Both the position numbers and the translations under genes were made by a program. Positions 1 through 6,177 of a stretch of DNA of 6,177 nt are shown here, in pieces. The notes beneath the pieces are model-generated. The model was not told the origin of the DNA, searched no databases, and worked only from the letters and a program-made list of their open reading frames with translations. The DNA lies in the NCBI GenBank assembly GCA_902462295.1, contig CABQAZ010000045.1, positions 1 to 6,177 of the forward strand. The letters are read 5' to 3'. This stretch comes from an uncultured Clostridium sp. GTDB taxonomy: Bacteria > Bacillota > Clostridia > TANB77 > CAG-508. Positions within the stretch are counted from its first letter, which is position 1. The number at the start of each line of letters is the position of its first letter.

Positions 1-1755
1 GATTTTGATGATATAATTAATTATACAATAAAAATTCTTATGGAAAATCCAGATGTATTAGAATACTATTCAAACAAGTTTCAGTATATTTTGGTTGACG
101 AATATCAAGATACAAATAAGTCACAATTTACATTAATTACAATGTTAGCATCAAAACATGGAAATATTACAGCTGTTGGTGATAATGACCAAGGAATATA
201 TAGTTTTAGGGGCGCAGATATTTCAAATATATTAAATTTTGAAAAAGATTTTCCTGGAACTAAAATAATAAAATTAGAACAAAATTATAGATGTACAGGT
301 AATATTCTAAAAGTTGCAAATGCAGTAATAAAAAATAATGAGGTTAAATATGATAAAAAATTGTGGACGGAAAATGAAACTGGAAATTTACCTAAAGTTT
401 TTTCTGCAGATAATGAATATGATGAAGGAAAATATATTGCTGAACAAATAGGACATTTAATTAGAGAAGAGAAATATAAATATTCAGATTTTGCTGTATT
501 ATATAGAATGAATACACAATCAAGAGCAATAGAAGAAATATTAAGAAGAGAAGATATTCCTTATAGAATTGTTGGTGGATTGAAATTCTATGAAAGAAAA
601 GAAATTAAAGATATTATTTCATATTTAAGATTGATACAAAATCCTTCTGATAATTTGAGTTTAAATAGAGTAATAAATGAACCTAAAAGGGGAATTGGAA
701 AAACAAGTTTGGATAAAATTGCTCAAATTGCTGAACAAAATAATATATCAATGTATGAGGTAATAAAAAATGCAGAGATCTATGGATTAAATAGAGTTTA
801 TTTGAATTCTAGAGAATTTATTGATTGTATAGAAACAATTATAAATAAAAAAGATGAACTTACTATTTCTGAATTAGTAAAGAAAATATTAAAAGAAACT
901 GGATATACAAGAGCATTAGAAAATGAAAATACTGTTGAAGCAGAAAATAGAATTGCAAACTTAGAAGAATTTTTAAATGTTGCAATAGAATTTGAAGAAG
1001 AATCTGCAGATAATGGATTAAGTGATTTCTTAGAGGGAATAACTCTATCAAGTGATTTAGATAATGTAGAGGAAACAGAGGAGTCCGTAACATTAATGAC
1101 ATTACATAGTGCGAAAGGATTAGAGTTTCCTGTAGTATTTTTAGTTGGAATGGAAGAGGGAATATTCCCAGGATATAAGTCTATTGGAGAACAAAAAGAA
1201 TTAGAAGAAGAAAGACGTTTATGTTATGTAGGTGTAACAAGAGCAAAAGAAAATTTATTTTTTACAAATAGTAAACAACGTACAACTTTTGGTTCAACAA
1301 CACATAATTTGCCTTCAAGATTTTTACAAGAAATTCCAAAAGATTTACTAGATGGATATGAAGATTCAGTTATAAGTATGCCTAAGAAAGATAATATATT
1401 TGGAGATAGTGGTTATACTTGGAGTTATGGAAGTAAAGGTAATGGAAATATTAAGTCATATAAGGCTTCAGAACCTCAATATGCTACAGTAGCATCTGGA
1501 ATTTCTAAGAAAGTAGAAGGTTTTGCTTATAGAACTGCAGAAACATTTTTAAATAATCTTAATAAAAATACTCAAAGTAAGAAAATTGATTTTTCAGAAT
1601 ATAAATCAGGAGCAAGGGTTTATCATAAGAAATTTGGAGAGGGAACTATTAATTACGTTGAGCCTGAAGGAGAAGATTTGAAAGTTGATATAAATTTTGA
1701 TAAGGTTGGTCATAAACGTTTAATGGCAAAATTTGCAAATTTGGAGATATTATAA
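1..1755 (+). CDS. pcrA: ATP-dependent DNA helicase PcrA/UvrD family (5' truncated)
   Basis: This is a superfamily 1A 3'-to-5' DNA helicase of the UvrD/PcrA type, which in Gram-positive bacteria acts in nucleotide excision repair, rolling-circle replication and clearing of stalled polymerases or RecA. The frame is open from base 1 (DFDDII, a segment typical just before motif II), so the ATG at 40 is internal. 584 residues are visible. Counting from base 1: motif II DEYQDTN at 33-39, motif III GDNDQGIYSFRGAD at 60-73, motif IV QNYRCTGNIL at 94-103, motif V VTLMTLHSAKGLEF at 363-376, and motif VI with EEERRLCYVGVTRAK at 402-416. Residues about 537-584 (GARVYHKKFGEGTI onward) match the C-terminal Tudor-like domain that binds RNA polymerase in PcrA. 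By comparison with the family, roughly 190 N-terminal residues (Q motif, Walker A, motif Ia) lie outside the window. The Tudor-like tail favours PcrA over Rep. No frameshift or missing motif is seen in the visible part. Confidence 0.93.
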   Translation, partial: DFDDIINYTIKILMENPDVLEYYSNKFQYILVDEYQDTNKSQFTLITMLASKHGNITAVGDNDQGIYSFRGADISNILNFEKDFPGTKIIKLEQNYRCTGNILKVANAVIKNNEVKYDKKLWTENETGNLPKVFSADNEYDEGKYIAEQIGHLIREEKYKYSDFAVLYRMNTQSRAIEEILRREDIPYRIVGGLKFYERKEIKDIISYLRLIQNPSDNLSLNRVINEPKRGIGKTSLDKIAQIAEQNNISMYEVIKNAEIYGLNRVYLNSREFIDCIETIINKKDELTISELVKKILKETGYTRALENENTVEAENRIANLEEFLNVAIEFEEESADNGLSDFLEGITLSSDLDNVEETEESVTLMTLHSAKGLEFPVVFLVGMEEGIFPGYKSIGEQKELEEERRLCYVGVTRAKENLFFTNSKQRTTFGSTTHNLPSRFLQEIPKDLLDGYEDSVISMPKKDNIFGDSGYTWSYGSKGNGNIKSYKASEPQYATVASGISKKVEGFAYRTAETFLNNLNKNTQSKKIDFSEYKSGARVYHKKFGEGTINYVEPEGEDLKVDINFDKVGHKRLMAKFANLEIL

Positions 1756-1781
1756 AAATGCGTAAGAAAAAAACATTATGA

Positions 1782-1812
1782 TTGAATGTAGTATTTTAAA
1801 ATGATTTATGAT
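1782..1812 (+). promoter_or_regulatory. possible sigma-A promoter for the Spo0A-like regulator
   Basis: TTGAAT (1782-1787) and TATGAT (1807-1812, one mismatch to TATAAT) lie 19 bp apart in the gap after the helicase gene. Transcription from here would give a leader of about 30 nt ending in the strong ribosome binding site. The spacing is longer than the preferred 17 bp, and such hexamers are common by chance in DNA this AT-rich. Read-through from the helicase gene is equally possible, because the only hairpin in the gap (ACATT 1773-1777 with AATGT 1785-1789) is weak. Confidence 0.22.
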
Positions 1813-1833
1813 ATTATTAATGTCAGAAATGTG

Positions 1834-1842
1834 AAAGGAGAG
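1834..1842 (+). promoter_or_regulatory. ribosome binding site deciding the regulator start
   Basis: AAAGGAGAG is a near-ideal Shine-Dalgarno sequence with GGAG ending 8 nt before the ATG at 1849. It argues against the in-frame ATG at 1801, which has no such site and would add 16 residues ahead of the receiver domain. A second GGAG (1851-1854) lies 9 nt before an in-frame ATG at 1864, so initiation at MKILIIEDD is a real alternative. Confidence 0.75.
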
Positions 1843-1848
1843 AAATAT

Positions 1849-2637
1849 ATGGAGTCTAATCCAATGAAAATTTTAATCATAGAAGATGACATTAATGATT
1901 GTAATAATTTTATAAATTGTGCAAAAGGCAGAAATGATATAGAAATTGTAGCAATAACAGATTCAGATATAGAGGGACTAAAATATGTAAAAATAAAAAA
2001 GCCGGATGGAATTGTGTTAGATTTGGAGTTGAATAATAGTACAACAGGAAATATGGATTCTTTAGGTTTCTTATCTGATTTAAAAAGTTTAAATTTAAAT
2101 TATGAACCAATAGTTATAGTTACAACACATGTGAAGTCAAAAAGAACTTATGAGATATTACATAGAAGTGGAGTTGATTTGATACTTTATAAAGATCATC
2201 CTAAATATTCATGTAATCTTGTTTTGAATCATTTTATAAATTTGAAAAAAATACCAGTAGATGAAACTTCAAATTCGGTTGAAGATATTATTAAAGAAAC
2301 AAAAGATGAAATTTCTGATTGTATTAATAATGAATTGGAATTGATTGGTGTAACATCAAATCTTAAAGGTAGAAAATATATTCATGATGCGATTTTTTAT
2401 TTGATTGAAAATGAAGAGAGTGATATGAATGTTATTAAGTATTTAACAGTAATACATAAAAAGTCTGCTACAACTGTTACAAATGGAATTCAAAATGCGA
2501 TTTATCATGCTTGGAGAACATCTCCTATTGAGGATTTGACGAAATATTATACAGCAAGGGTTAATTATGAAACTGGGGTTCCAACAACTATGGAGTTTTT
2601 GTATTATTATAGAGATAAAATTAAAAAGATGATTTAA
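1849..2637 (+). CDS. Spo0A-like response regulator (receiver plus Spo0A C-terminal DNA-binding domain)
   Basis: This 262-residue two-domain regulator is probably a phosphorylation-controlled transcription factor. Residues about 6-130 form a CheY-like receiver: acidic pocket E12/D13/D14, predicted phospho-acceptor D58 at the end of beta-3 (GIVLDLEL), T92/T93 after beta-4 (IVIVTTH) and the conserved lysine K115 (ILYKD). After a linker, residues about 160-262 match the helical Spo0A C-terminal domain: ELELIGV (162-168), GRKYIHDAIFYLIEN (174-188), the recognition-helix region TTVTNGIQNAIYHAW (208-222) and VPTTMEFLYYYRDKI near the end. Its length is close to Spo0A (about 265-270 residues). It is unlikely to be the canonical Spo0A: D58 is followed by LELN rather than the usual xxMP, beta-3 to beta-4 carries a longer loop, and basic or acidic residues of the Spo0A recognition helix are mostly replaced by T, N and Q. 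No gene symbol is given for that reason. No partner histidine kinase is in the window. The gene ends in tandem stops, TAA TAG. Confidence 0.85.
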   Translation: MESNPMKILIIEDDINDCNNFINCAKGRNDIEIVAITDSDIEGLKYVKIKKPDGIVLDLELNNSTTGNMDSLGFLSDLKSLNLNYEPIVIVTTHVKSKRTYEILHRSGVDLILYKDHPKYSCNLVLNHFINLKKIPVDETSNSVEDIIKETKDEISDCINNELELIGVTSNLKGRKYIHDAIFYLIENEESDMNVIKYLTVIHKKSATTVTNGIQNAIYHAWRTSPIEDLTKYYTARVNYETGVPTTMEFLYYYRDKIKKMI

Positions 2638-2644
2638 TAGATAT

Positions 2645-2697
2645 GAGCTAATGGTACTAGAATAAGAATGTCTGGTTCCAAAGGCTCTTTTTGTTTG
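2645..2697 (+). terminator. putative factor-independent terminator after the regulator gene
   Basis: GAGCTAATGG (2645-2654) can pair with CCAAAGGCTC (2678-2687): four Watson-Crick pairs, one G-T wobble, a 2x2 A/A internal loop, then three more pairs. Extension by A-T and C-G follows after one T/T mismatch. The arm is directly followed by TTTTT (2688-2692) and GTTTG. It lies 8 bp past the stop codon, as expected for the end of the regulator transcript. The internal loop and a long apical loop of about 16 nt make the hairpin imperfect, hence moderate confidence. Confidence 0.45.
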
Positions 2698-2723
2698 TAA
2701 CACAAATGTAATATAAATGTAAT
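2695..2723 (+). promoter_or_regulatory. candidate sigma-A promoter of the LRR surface protein gene
   Basis: TTGTAA (2695-2700, 4 of 6 to TTGACA) and TGTAAT (2718-2723, 5 of 6 to TATAAT) are separated by exactly 17 bp. Transcription would start near 2730, giving a leader of about 120 nt before the ATG at 2850. The -10 lies in the second copy of an 11-bp-phased direct repeat. An alternative is TTGAAA (2792-2797), 17 bp, TAATGT (2815-2820) with an upstream TG, which would give a short leader. AT-rich chance matches cannot be excluded for either. Confidence 0.3.
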
Positions 2724-2724
2724 A
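2704..2724 (+). repeat. 11-bp-phased direct repeat in the promoter region
   Basis: AAATGTAATA occurs at 2704-2713 and again at 2715-2724, one base apart, so the two copies repeat every 11 bp, about one helical turn. The second copy overlaps the proposed -10 of the downstream gene. Related AATGTA-containing sequences recur at 2773, 2816 and 2828. This may be an operator or simply AT-rich repetition. Confidence 0.4.
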
Positions 2725-2835
2725 AAACATTGAAAAAATAGCTTCCGTAAAGGATTTTTTGTAATAAAAGAAAATGTAAAAAAAGAATTGCTTGAAAAAT
2801 AGATTGAAAGGTGGTAATGTAAAATTAAATGTATG

Positions 2836-2845
2836 AAAGGGTGAG
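2836..2845 (+). promoter_or_regulatory. ribosome binding site of the LRR surface protein gene
   Basis: AAAGGGTGAG lies just upstream of the ATG at 2850 with GGGTG ending 6 nt before it. It selects 2850 over the ATG at 2833, which runs into a TGA after three codons in another frame. Confidence 0.65.
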
Positions 2846-2849
2846 AGAG

Positions 2850-5800
2850 ATGAAAAAGGTAAAAAAGCAATATGAACTAAATTTAATATCAATACTGAGT
2901 TTACTGGTTGTAATCAGCATAGTTATTTTGATAATTACAGTTGCTTTACCACGATTAAAAAGAACGGAAAAAGAAGTGGCAAAGCAACAAATAGATAAGA
3001 TGAAAGAAAATTATGCTACAACTACTACTGATTTAGGCGATGTATCTGCAAATGGAGATGGGAGTGTAAAAGCAAGTCTTTCTTCTGATGGAGTTTTGAC
3101 TATTTCAGGTACGGGTAAGATGAAAGATTGGACTTCTGATAGTCAGACACCATGGTATAGTAAAAAAGATAGTATTAAAAAAGCAGTAATAGAAAAAGGT
3201 GTAACAAATGTTGGAAATAATGCTTTTTACGATACAAATATAACAAGTGTTGAATTAGCCGATAGTGTAACAAGCATAGGAGATTATGCATTTGGTACAA
3301 GTAGTAAATTGAAAGGAACATATATTCCTGAAAGTGTAACAAGTATAGGAGAGCAAGCTTTTAGTTTCTGTTTTAGCTTAAATGTAGTAAATATACCAAA
3401 TGGAATAAAGAAAATAGGTAATAAAGCTTTTTGTGGATGTAATAATTTAACTTTTGCTAATATTCCAGATGATATAACTGGTGTGGGTGATGATGCATTT
3501 TCTTTATGTAAAGCTAAAATTGCTGTTTCAATATCAGAAGAAGAAGAACAGGAACAAGAGGTAATGCCAAAACTATTAGCGAGGGTATTAAATCCGCAAG
3601 ATATATTAAGTACAACTGAAAATGTTCCATTTACATTGGAAAACTGTCAAATGAATGCTTCTGGGGATAAAATAAAAGTAGATCCAACGACAGTTTGGGA
3701 AGATGATGTAAGTGTTACTATAAATGGTGGAAAATTAAATGGTTTAAAAATAATGATTGTACCTTCTGGAACAATTACATATGAAACTCTTTCTAATGGA
3801 AATGTAATGGCAATATTACATTTGGCAGAAGGAGAGAAAGTAACTAATAATGGTGGAAGTAATATATATATTTTCAAACAAAATGGAGAATTTGAATTTG
3901 AATATACTGATAATTCTGGAGAAAAACAAACAGAATTTGCCGTTACAGATAGCATAGAATGGGATATATCTGCAACTTCAGATGATAATGTTAAAGCAAA
4001 CTTATCAGTTGAAGGTGAGTTAACTATTTATGGAACAGGAAATATGATGGATTGGTATGGAGAGAATACAGAAAGACCATGGGATAGAAATAATGTAAAA
4101 AATGTAATAATATCAGATGAAGTAACAAATATAGGAAGATATGCATTTTGTAATTGCAAGAATATAACAAGTATAGAAATACCAGATAGTGTAACAAGTA
4201 TAGAAGATTATGTATTTAATGGATGTTCAGGTCTAGAGACAATAACCGTAGATGAAGAGAATGAAAACTTTAAAGATGAAGAAGGAGTATTATATACAAA
4301 AGATAATGCAAAAATAATAAAATATCCAGAAGGAAAAACTGAAACTAAATATTCTGTTTTAAGTGGAACAACTGTAGTATATAAATATGCATTTTTTAAC
4401 AGTGTAAACCTAAAAGAGATAGAGATACCAAGTAGTGTAACAGATATTGATTATACTGGATTTTTTGAATGTACAAATTTAGAAAGAATAATAGTAGATG
4501 AAGGTAATGAAAATTATAAAGATGAAGAAGGAGTATTGTATACAAAAGATAATACAAAAATTATAAGATATCCTAGATGTAAAGATGGAACAATGTATTC
4601 GATCCCAAGTAAAGTAAAAACAATAGAAGTAAATGCATTTTGGGGCTGTAGTAATTTAACAAAAATAAATGTACCAAGTAGTGTGAGCAATATAGGAGAA
4701 AATGCGTTTAAGAATTGTACAAATTTAACTATAATTACAGATAAATATAATACATATGTAACAAATTATGCTACTGAAAATGGAATAAATTATGAAGTAC
4801 GTATATTTGATATTGATTATGGGGATATATCAGAAAATGGAGATGGAAGTGTAACAGCAGGTCTTTATTCTAATGGAACATTAATAATATCAGGAACAGG
4901 AAGAATGAAAAATAATGCAATGGTTACAAAACCAAGTCCAGATTTATTGGCATTGAATTTGCCTTGGTATTATGAAGATGCTACTAAGATAGTAAAAGTT
5001 ATAATTGAACCAGGAGTAAAAAATATATCAGAAAATGCCTTTGCAGGATGTACAAATTTAACAGACATTACTATTCCAACGAGTGTTACAGAAATTGCTT
5101 CAAACGCATTTGAAAAGAGAAGATTATCCCAATTAACGATAACAACATATAAGGAGGCAGAATATGTAATAAATTATGCAAAGACAAATAATATAAAATA
5201 TACGTTAATTGATGAAGTAATATCAAAAATAGAGTATTCTGAAAAGAATATAACTAACCAGAATGTAACAGTAACAATAACTGCAATAAAAGAAATAAAT
5301 GCACCAGATGGATGGACTTTGGTAACAAATGGAGAAAATAAAGTAATAACAAAAACGTATGAACAAAATACAATAGAAACAGTAAAAATAACAGCAAAAG
5401 ATGGAACTTCTCAAGATGGAGAAATAAGAATAACTAATATAGATAAACAAAAACCAATTATAGGACAACCGCAGTATAAACTATCAGATGATTTAAAAAG
5501 TTGTACAGTAACTGTTGTTGCTAATGAGAAAATAAGAAATAAAACTGGTTGGAGTTTGTCTTCAGACCAAACAACATTAACAAAAGTATATAAAGAAAAT
5601 ACTACAGAGTCATTGGAAATAATTGATTTAGCTGGAAATATAGAAACTGTACAAATAGTAGTAACGGGAATAATAGATCCATTAAAAGCAGAAGTAACAT
5701 ATTCAACAACAGCTTTAACAAATCAAGATGTTGTAGTAACAATTACAGCTAATAATCAATTACAAGAAGTAAGTGGATGGACATTATCAACAGATAAATT

Positions 5801-6177
5801 AAAGCTAATAAAGACATATACAAGTAACACGACAGCAAGTGGAGAAAATGTAACAGTAAAAGATTTTGTGGGAAGTACAATCGAGGTAACTATAAAAGTA
5901 ACAAATATAGACAAAGAAGCCCCAAATGTAGCAGTGTCATATTCAACAACAGCATTAACAAATGGAAATGTAGTAGCAACAATAACAGCAAATGAGGAAA
6001 TGCAAGAAGTGAGTGGATGGACATTATCAACAGATAAATTAAAATTAACCAAAGAATATACAAGTAATACAACAGCAAGTGGAGAAGATATAACAGTAAA
6101 AGACAAAGCAGGAAATACATCAGTAGTAAATGTAAAAATAACAAATATAGACAAAGAAGCGCCAAATGTAGCAGTGT
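2850..6177 (+). CDS. BspA-like leucine-rich-repeat surface protein with Ig-like repeat array (3' truncated)
   Basis: An open frame of at least 1109 codons runs off the window with no stop. The N-terminus MKKVKK is followed by one hydrophobic segment (residues 11-34, LLVVISIVILIITVALP core) and a charged helical stretch (35-55). This suggests a membrane anchor with the rest outside the cell. Three modules follow, each a 'head' (pattern GDxS..GDGSV.A.L...G.L.ISGTG.M) and a block of BspA/LRR_5 repeats (pattern L..I.IP.SVT.IG..AF..C.N). Head 1 is at 62-108 with LRRs 109-221; head 2 at 370-415 with LRRs 416-650; head 3 at 657-712 with LRRs 713-788. Residues 222-369 form an acidic linker and an unassigned beta-rich insert. 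From 796 onward there are four Ig-like repeats of 75-80 residues. BspA-type proteins are known as surface proteins that bind host matrix or other cells; an adhesin role here is inferred. Any C-terminal anchor (LPxTG, SLH, dockerin) lies beyond the window. Confidence 0.88.
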   Translation, partial: MKKVKKQYELNLISILSLLVVISIVILIITVALPRLKRTEKEVAKQQIDKMKENYATTTTDLGDVSANGDGSVKASLSSDGVLTISGTGKMKDWTSDSQTPWYSKKDSIKKAVIEKGVTNVGNNAFYDTNITSVELADSVTSIGDYAFGTSSKLKGTYIPESVTSIGEQAFSFCFSLNVVNIPNGIKKIGNKAFCGCNNLTFANIPDDITGVGDDAFSLCKAKIAVSISEEEEQEQEVMPKLLARVLNPQDILSTTENVPFTLENCQMNASGDKIKVDPTTVWEDDVSVTINGGKLNGLKIMIVPSGTITYETLSNGNVMAILHLAEGEKVTNNGGSNIYIFKQNGEFEFEYTDNSGEKQTEFAVTDSIEWDISATSDDNVKANLSVEGELTIYGTGNMMDWYGENTERPWDRNNVKNVIISDEVTNIGRYAFCNCKNITSIEIPDSVTSIEDYVFNGCSGLETITVDEENENFKDEEGVLYTKDNAKIIKYPEGKTETKYSVLSGTTVVYKYAFFNSVNLKEIEIPSSVTDIDYTGFFECTNLERIIVDEGNENYKDEEGVLYTKDNTKIIRYPRCKDGTMYSIPSKVKTIEVNAFWGCSNLTKINVPSSVSNIGENAFKNCTNLTIITDKYNTYVTNYATENGINYEVRIFDIDYGDISENGDGSVTAGLYSNGTLIISGTGRMKNNAMVTKPSPDLLALNLPWYYEDATKIVKVIIEPGVKNISENAFAGCTNLTDITIPTSVTEIASNAFEKRRLSQLTITTYKEAEYVINYAKTNNIKYTLIDEVISKIEYSEKNITNQNVTVTITAIKEINAPDGWTLVTNGENKVITKTYEQNTIETVKITAKDGTSQDGEIRITNIDKQKPIIGQPQYKLSDDLKSCTVTVVANEKIRNKTGWSLSSDQTTLTKVYKENTTESLEIIDLAGNIETVQIVVTGIIDPLKAEVTYSTTALTNQDVVVTITANNQLQEVSGWTLSTDKLKLIKTYTSNTTASGENVTVKDFVGSTIEVTIKVTNIDKEAPNVAVSYSTTALTNGNVVATITANEEMQEVSGWTLSTDKLKLTKEYTSNTTASGEDITVKDKAGNTSVVNVKITNIDKEAPNVAV
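3033..5213 (+). repeat. three head-plus-LRR modules within the surface protein
   Basis: Heads begin at about 3033, 3957 and 4818 and LRR blocks at 3174-3512, 4095-4799 and 4986-5213. Block 1 has a strict 23-residue period, with repeats starting at residues 131, 154, 177 and 200 after a first, shorter unit. Blocks 2 and 3 each end in a capping motif of the form T.Y...Y..NYA..N.I.Y (residues 626-650 and 760-788); block 1 lacks it and runs into an acidic stretch instead. Block 2 carries two copies of an extended repeat with GVLYTKDN.KII.YP. Confidence 0.75.
4251..4742 (+). repeat. 82-residue (246-bp) tandem duplication in LRR block 2
   Basis: Residues 468-549 and 550-631 align unit to unit. Each starts D-E-x-N-E-N-[FY]-K-D-E-E-G-V-L-Y-T-K-D-N, continues with KII and YP, then an AF or NAF repeat and a normal IP/VPSSV LRR. 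The first about 50 bp after 4275 and 4521 are nearly identical at the DNA level, pointing to a fairly recent duplication. The second halves have diverged more. Confidence 0.7.
5235..6177 (+). repeat. tandem Ig-like repeat array, 240-bp unit, open at the window end
   Basis: Units start at the Tyr codons at 5235, 5475, 5700 and 5940 (lengths 240, 225, 240 and at least 238 bp). The consensus runs YSTTALTN..V..TITA.E, then GWTLSTDKLKLTK.YTSNTTASGE, then ITVKDKAGNT, then V.NIDKEAPNVAV. The last two units are the closest: 31 or more bases around the GWTLSTDKL codons (5772 and 6012) are identical. The first two are diverged and the second is five residues shorter. The final bases repeat the unit junction CCAAATGTAGCAGTGT, exactly 240 bp after its earlier copy, so a further unit is expected. 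The pattern resembles bacterial Ig-like stalk domains of surface proteins. Confidence 0.85.

Noticed and set aside
40..1755. ATG at 40 as the true start of the helicase gene
   Set aside because: The frame is open to base 1 and encodes conserved helicase sequence (DFDDII) before it. A start at 40 would omit the Walker A motif that the enzyme needs.
1773..1789. ACATT/AATGT hairpin after the helicase gene as a terminator
   Set aside because: A five-pair, A/T-dominated stem with no following T run is too weak to support a terminator call.
1801..1848. Upstream in-frame ATG that would lengthen the regulator by 16 residues
   Set aside because: It has no ribosome binding site, whereas AAAGGAGAG sits at the right distance from the ATG at 1849. 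The extra residues would precede a receiver that normally begins close to its first beta strand.
2668..2700. Possible 10-codon peptide MSGSKGSFCL in the intergenic region
   Set aside because: No good ribosome binding site, and it lies inside the proposed terminator hairpin.
2638..2849. Riboswitch or Spo0A box in the long leader of the surface gene
   Set aside because: I looked for a conserved c-di-GMP-type core and for TGTCGAA or its complement and saw neither. The leader is mostly A/T with little stable pairing beyond the terminator hairpin.
2443..2892. Minus-strand open frames spanning the intergenic region and the ends of both neighbouring genes
   Set aside because: They overlap the well-supported regulator and the start of the surface gene. 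Their translations are Phe/Leu/Ile-rich with no recognisable domain, as expected for antisense of AT-rich DNA.
5756..6154. Long open frames on the minus strand across the Ig repeat array
   Set aside because: They mirror the 240-bp repeat of the + strand gene, have hydrophobic low-complexity translations caused by the A-rich coding strand, and lack convincing ribosome binding sites. The same holds for the minus-strand frame at 3647-3955.

Overview
The window is an AT-rich stretch with every recognisable gene on the + strand. The genes are clostridial in character: a Gram-positive PcrA-type helicase, a response regulator with a Spo0A-type output domain, and a large BspA-like leucine-rich-repeat surface protein. 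Strong AAAGGAG-type ribosome binding sites, A/T-ending codons, and TAA stops with TGG for Trp (standard code) fit an anaerobic Clostridia/Firmicutes organism, perhaps gut-associated. This placement is an inference from gene content and composition; the species cannot be named.

Layout. Positions 1-1755 hold the 3' three-quarters of a UvrD/PcrA DNA helicase; its start and Walker A motif lie upstream of the window. A 93-bp gap with a weak possible promoter leads to a 262-residue regulator at 1849-2637, made of a receiver domain and a Spo0A C-terminal DNA-binding domain. A 212-bp intergenic region (2638-2849) holds a plausible factor-independent terminator, a candidate promoter, an 11-bp-phased direct repeat and five copies of AATGTA. 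From 2850 to the window edge runs one uninterrupted reading frame of at least 1109 codons, cut off at its 3' end. It encodes a membrane-anchored, probably extracellular protein with three 'head plus LRR' modules followed by an array of about 80-residue Ig-like repeats that is still running at the last base.

How the genes relate. The helicase is a housekeeping repair/replication gene and probably a chance neighbour. The regulator next to a surface protein could be a local control pair, but no canonical Spo0A box (TGTCGAA type) was found upstream of the surface gene, and the regulator's recognition helix departs from that of Spo0A. I saw no tRNA, rRNA, CRISPR array, insertion sequence or phage gene. 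Nothing here is clearly a new multi-gene system. The most unusual items are the divergent Spo0A-like regulator and the modular, recently duplicated surface protein with a pilin-like N-terminus.
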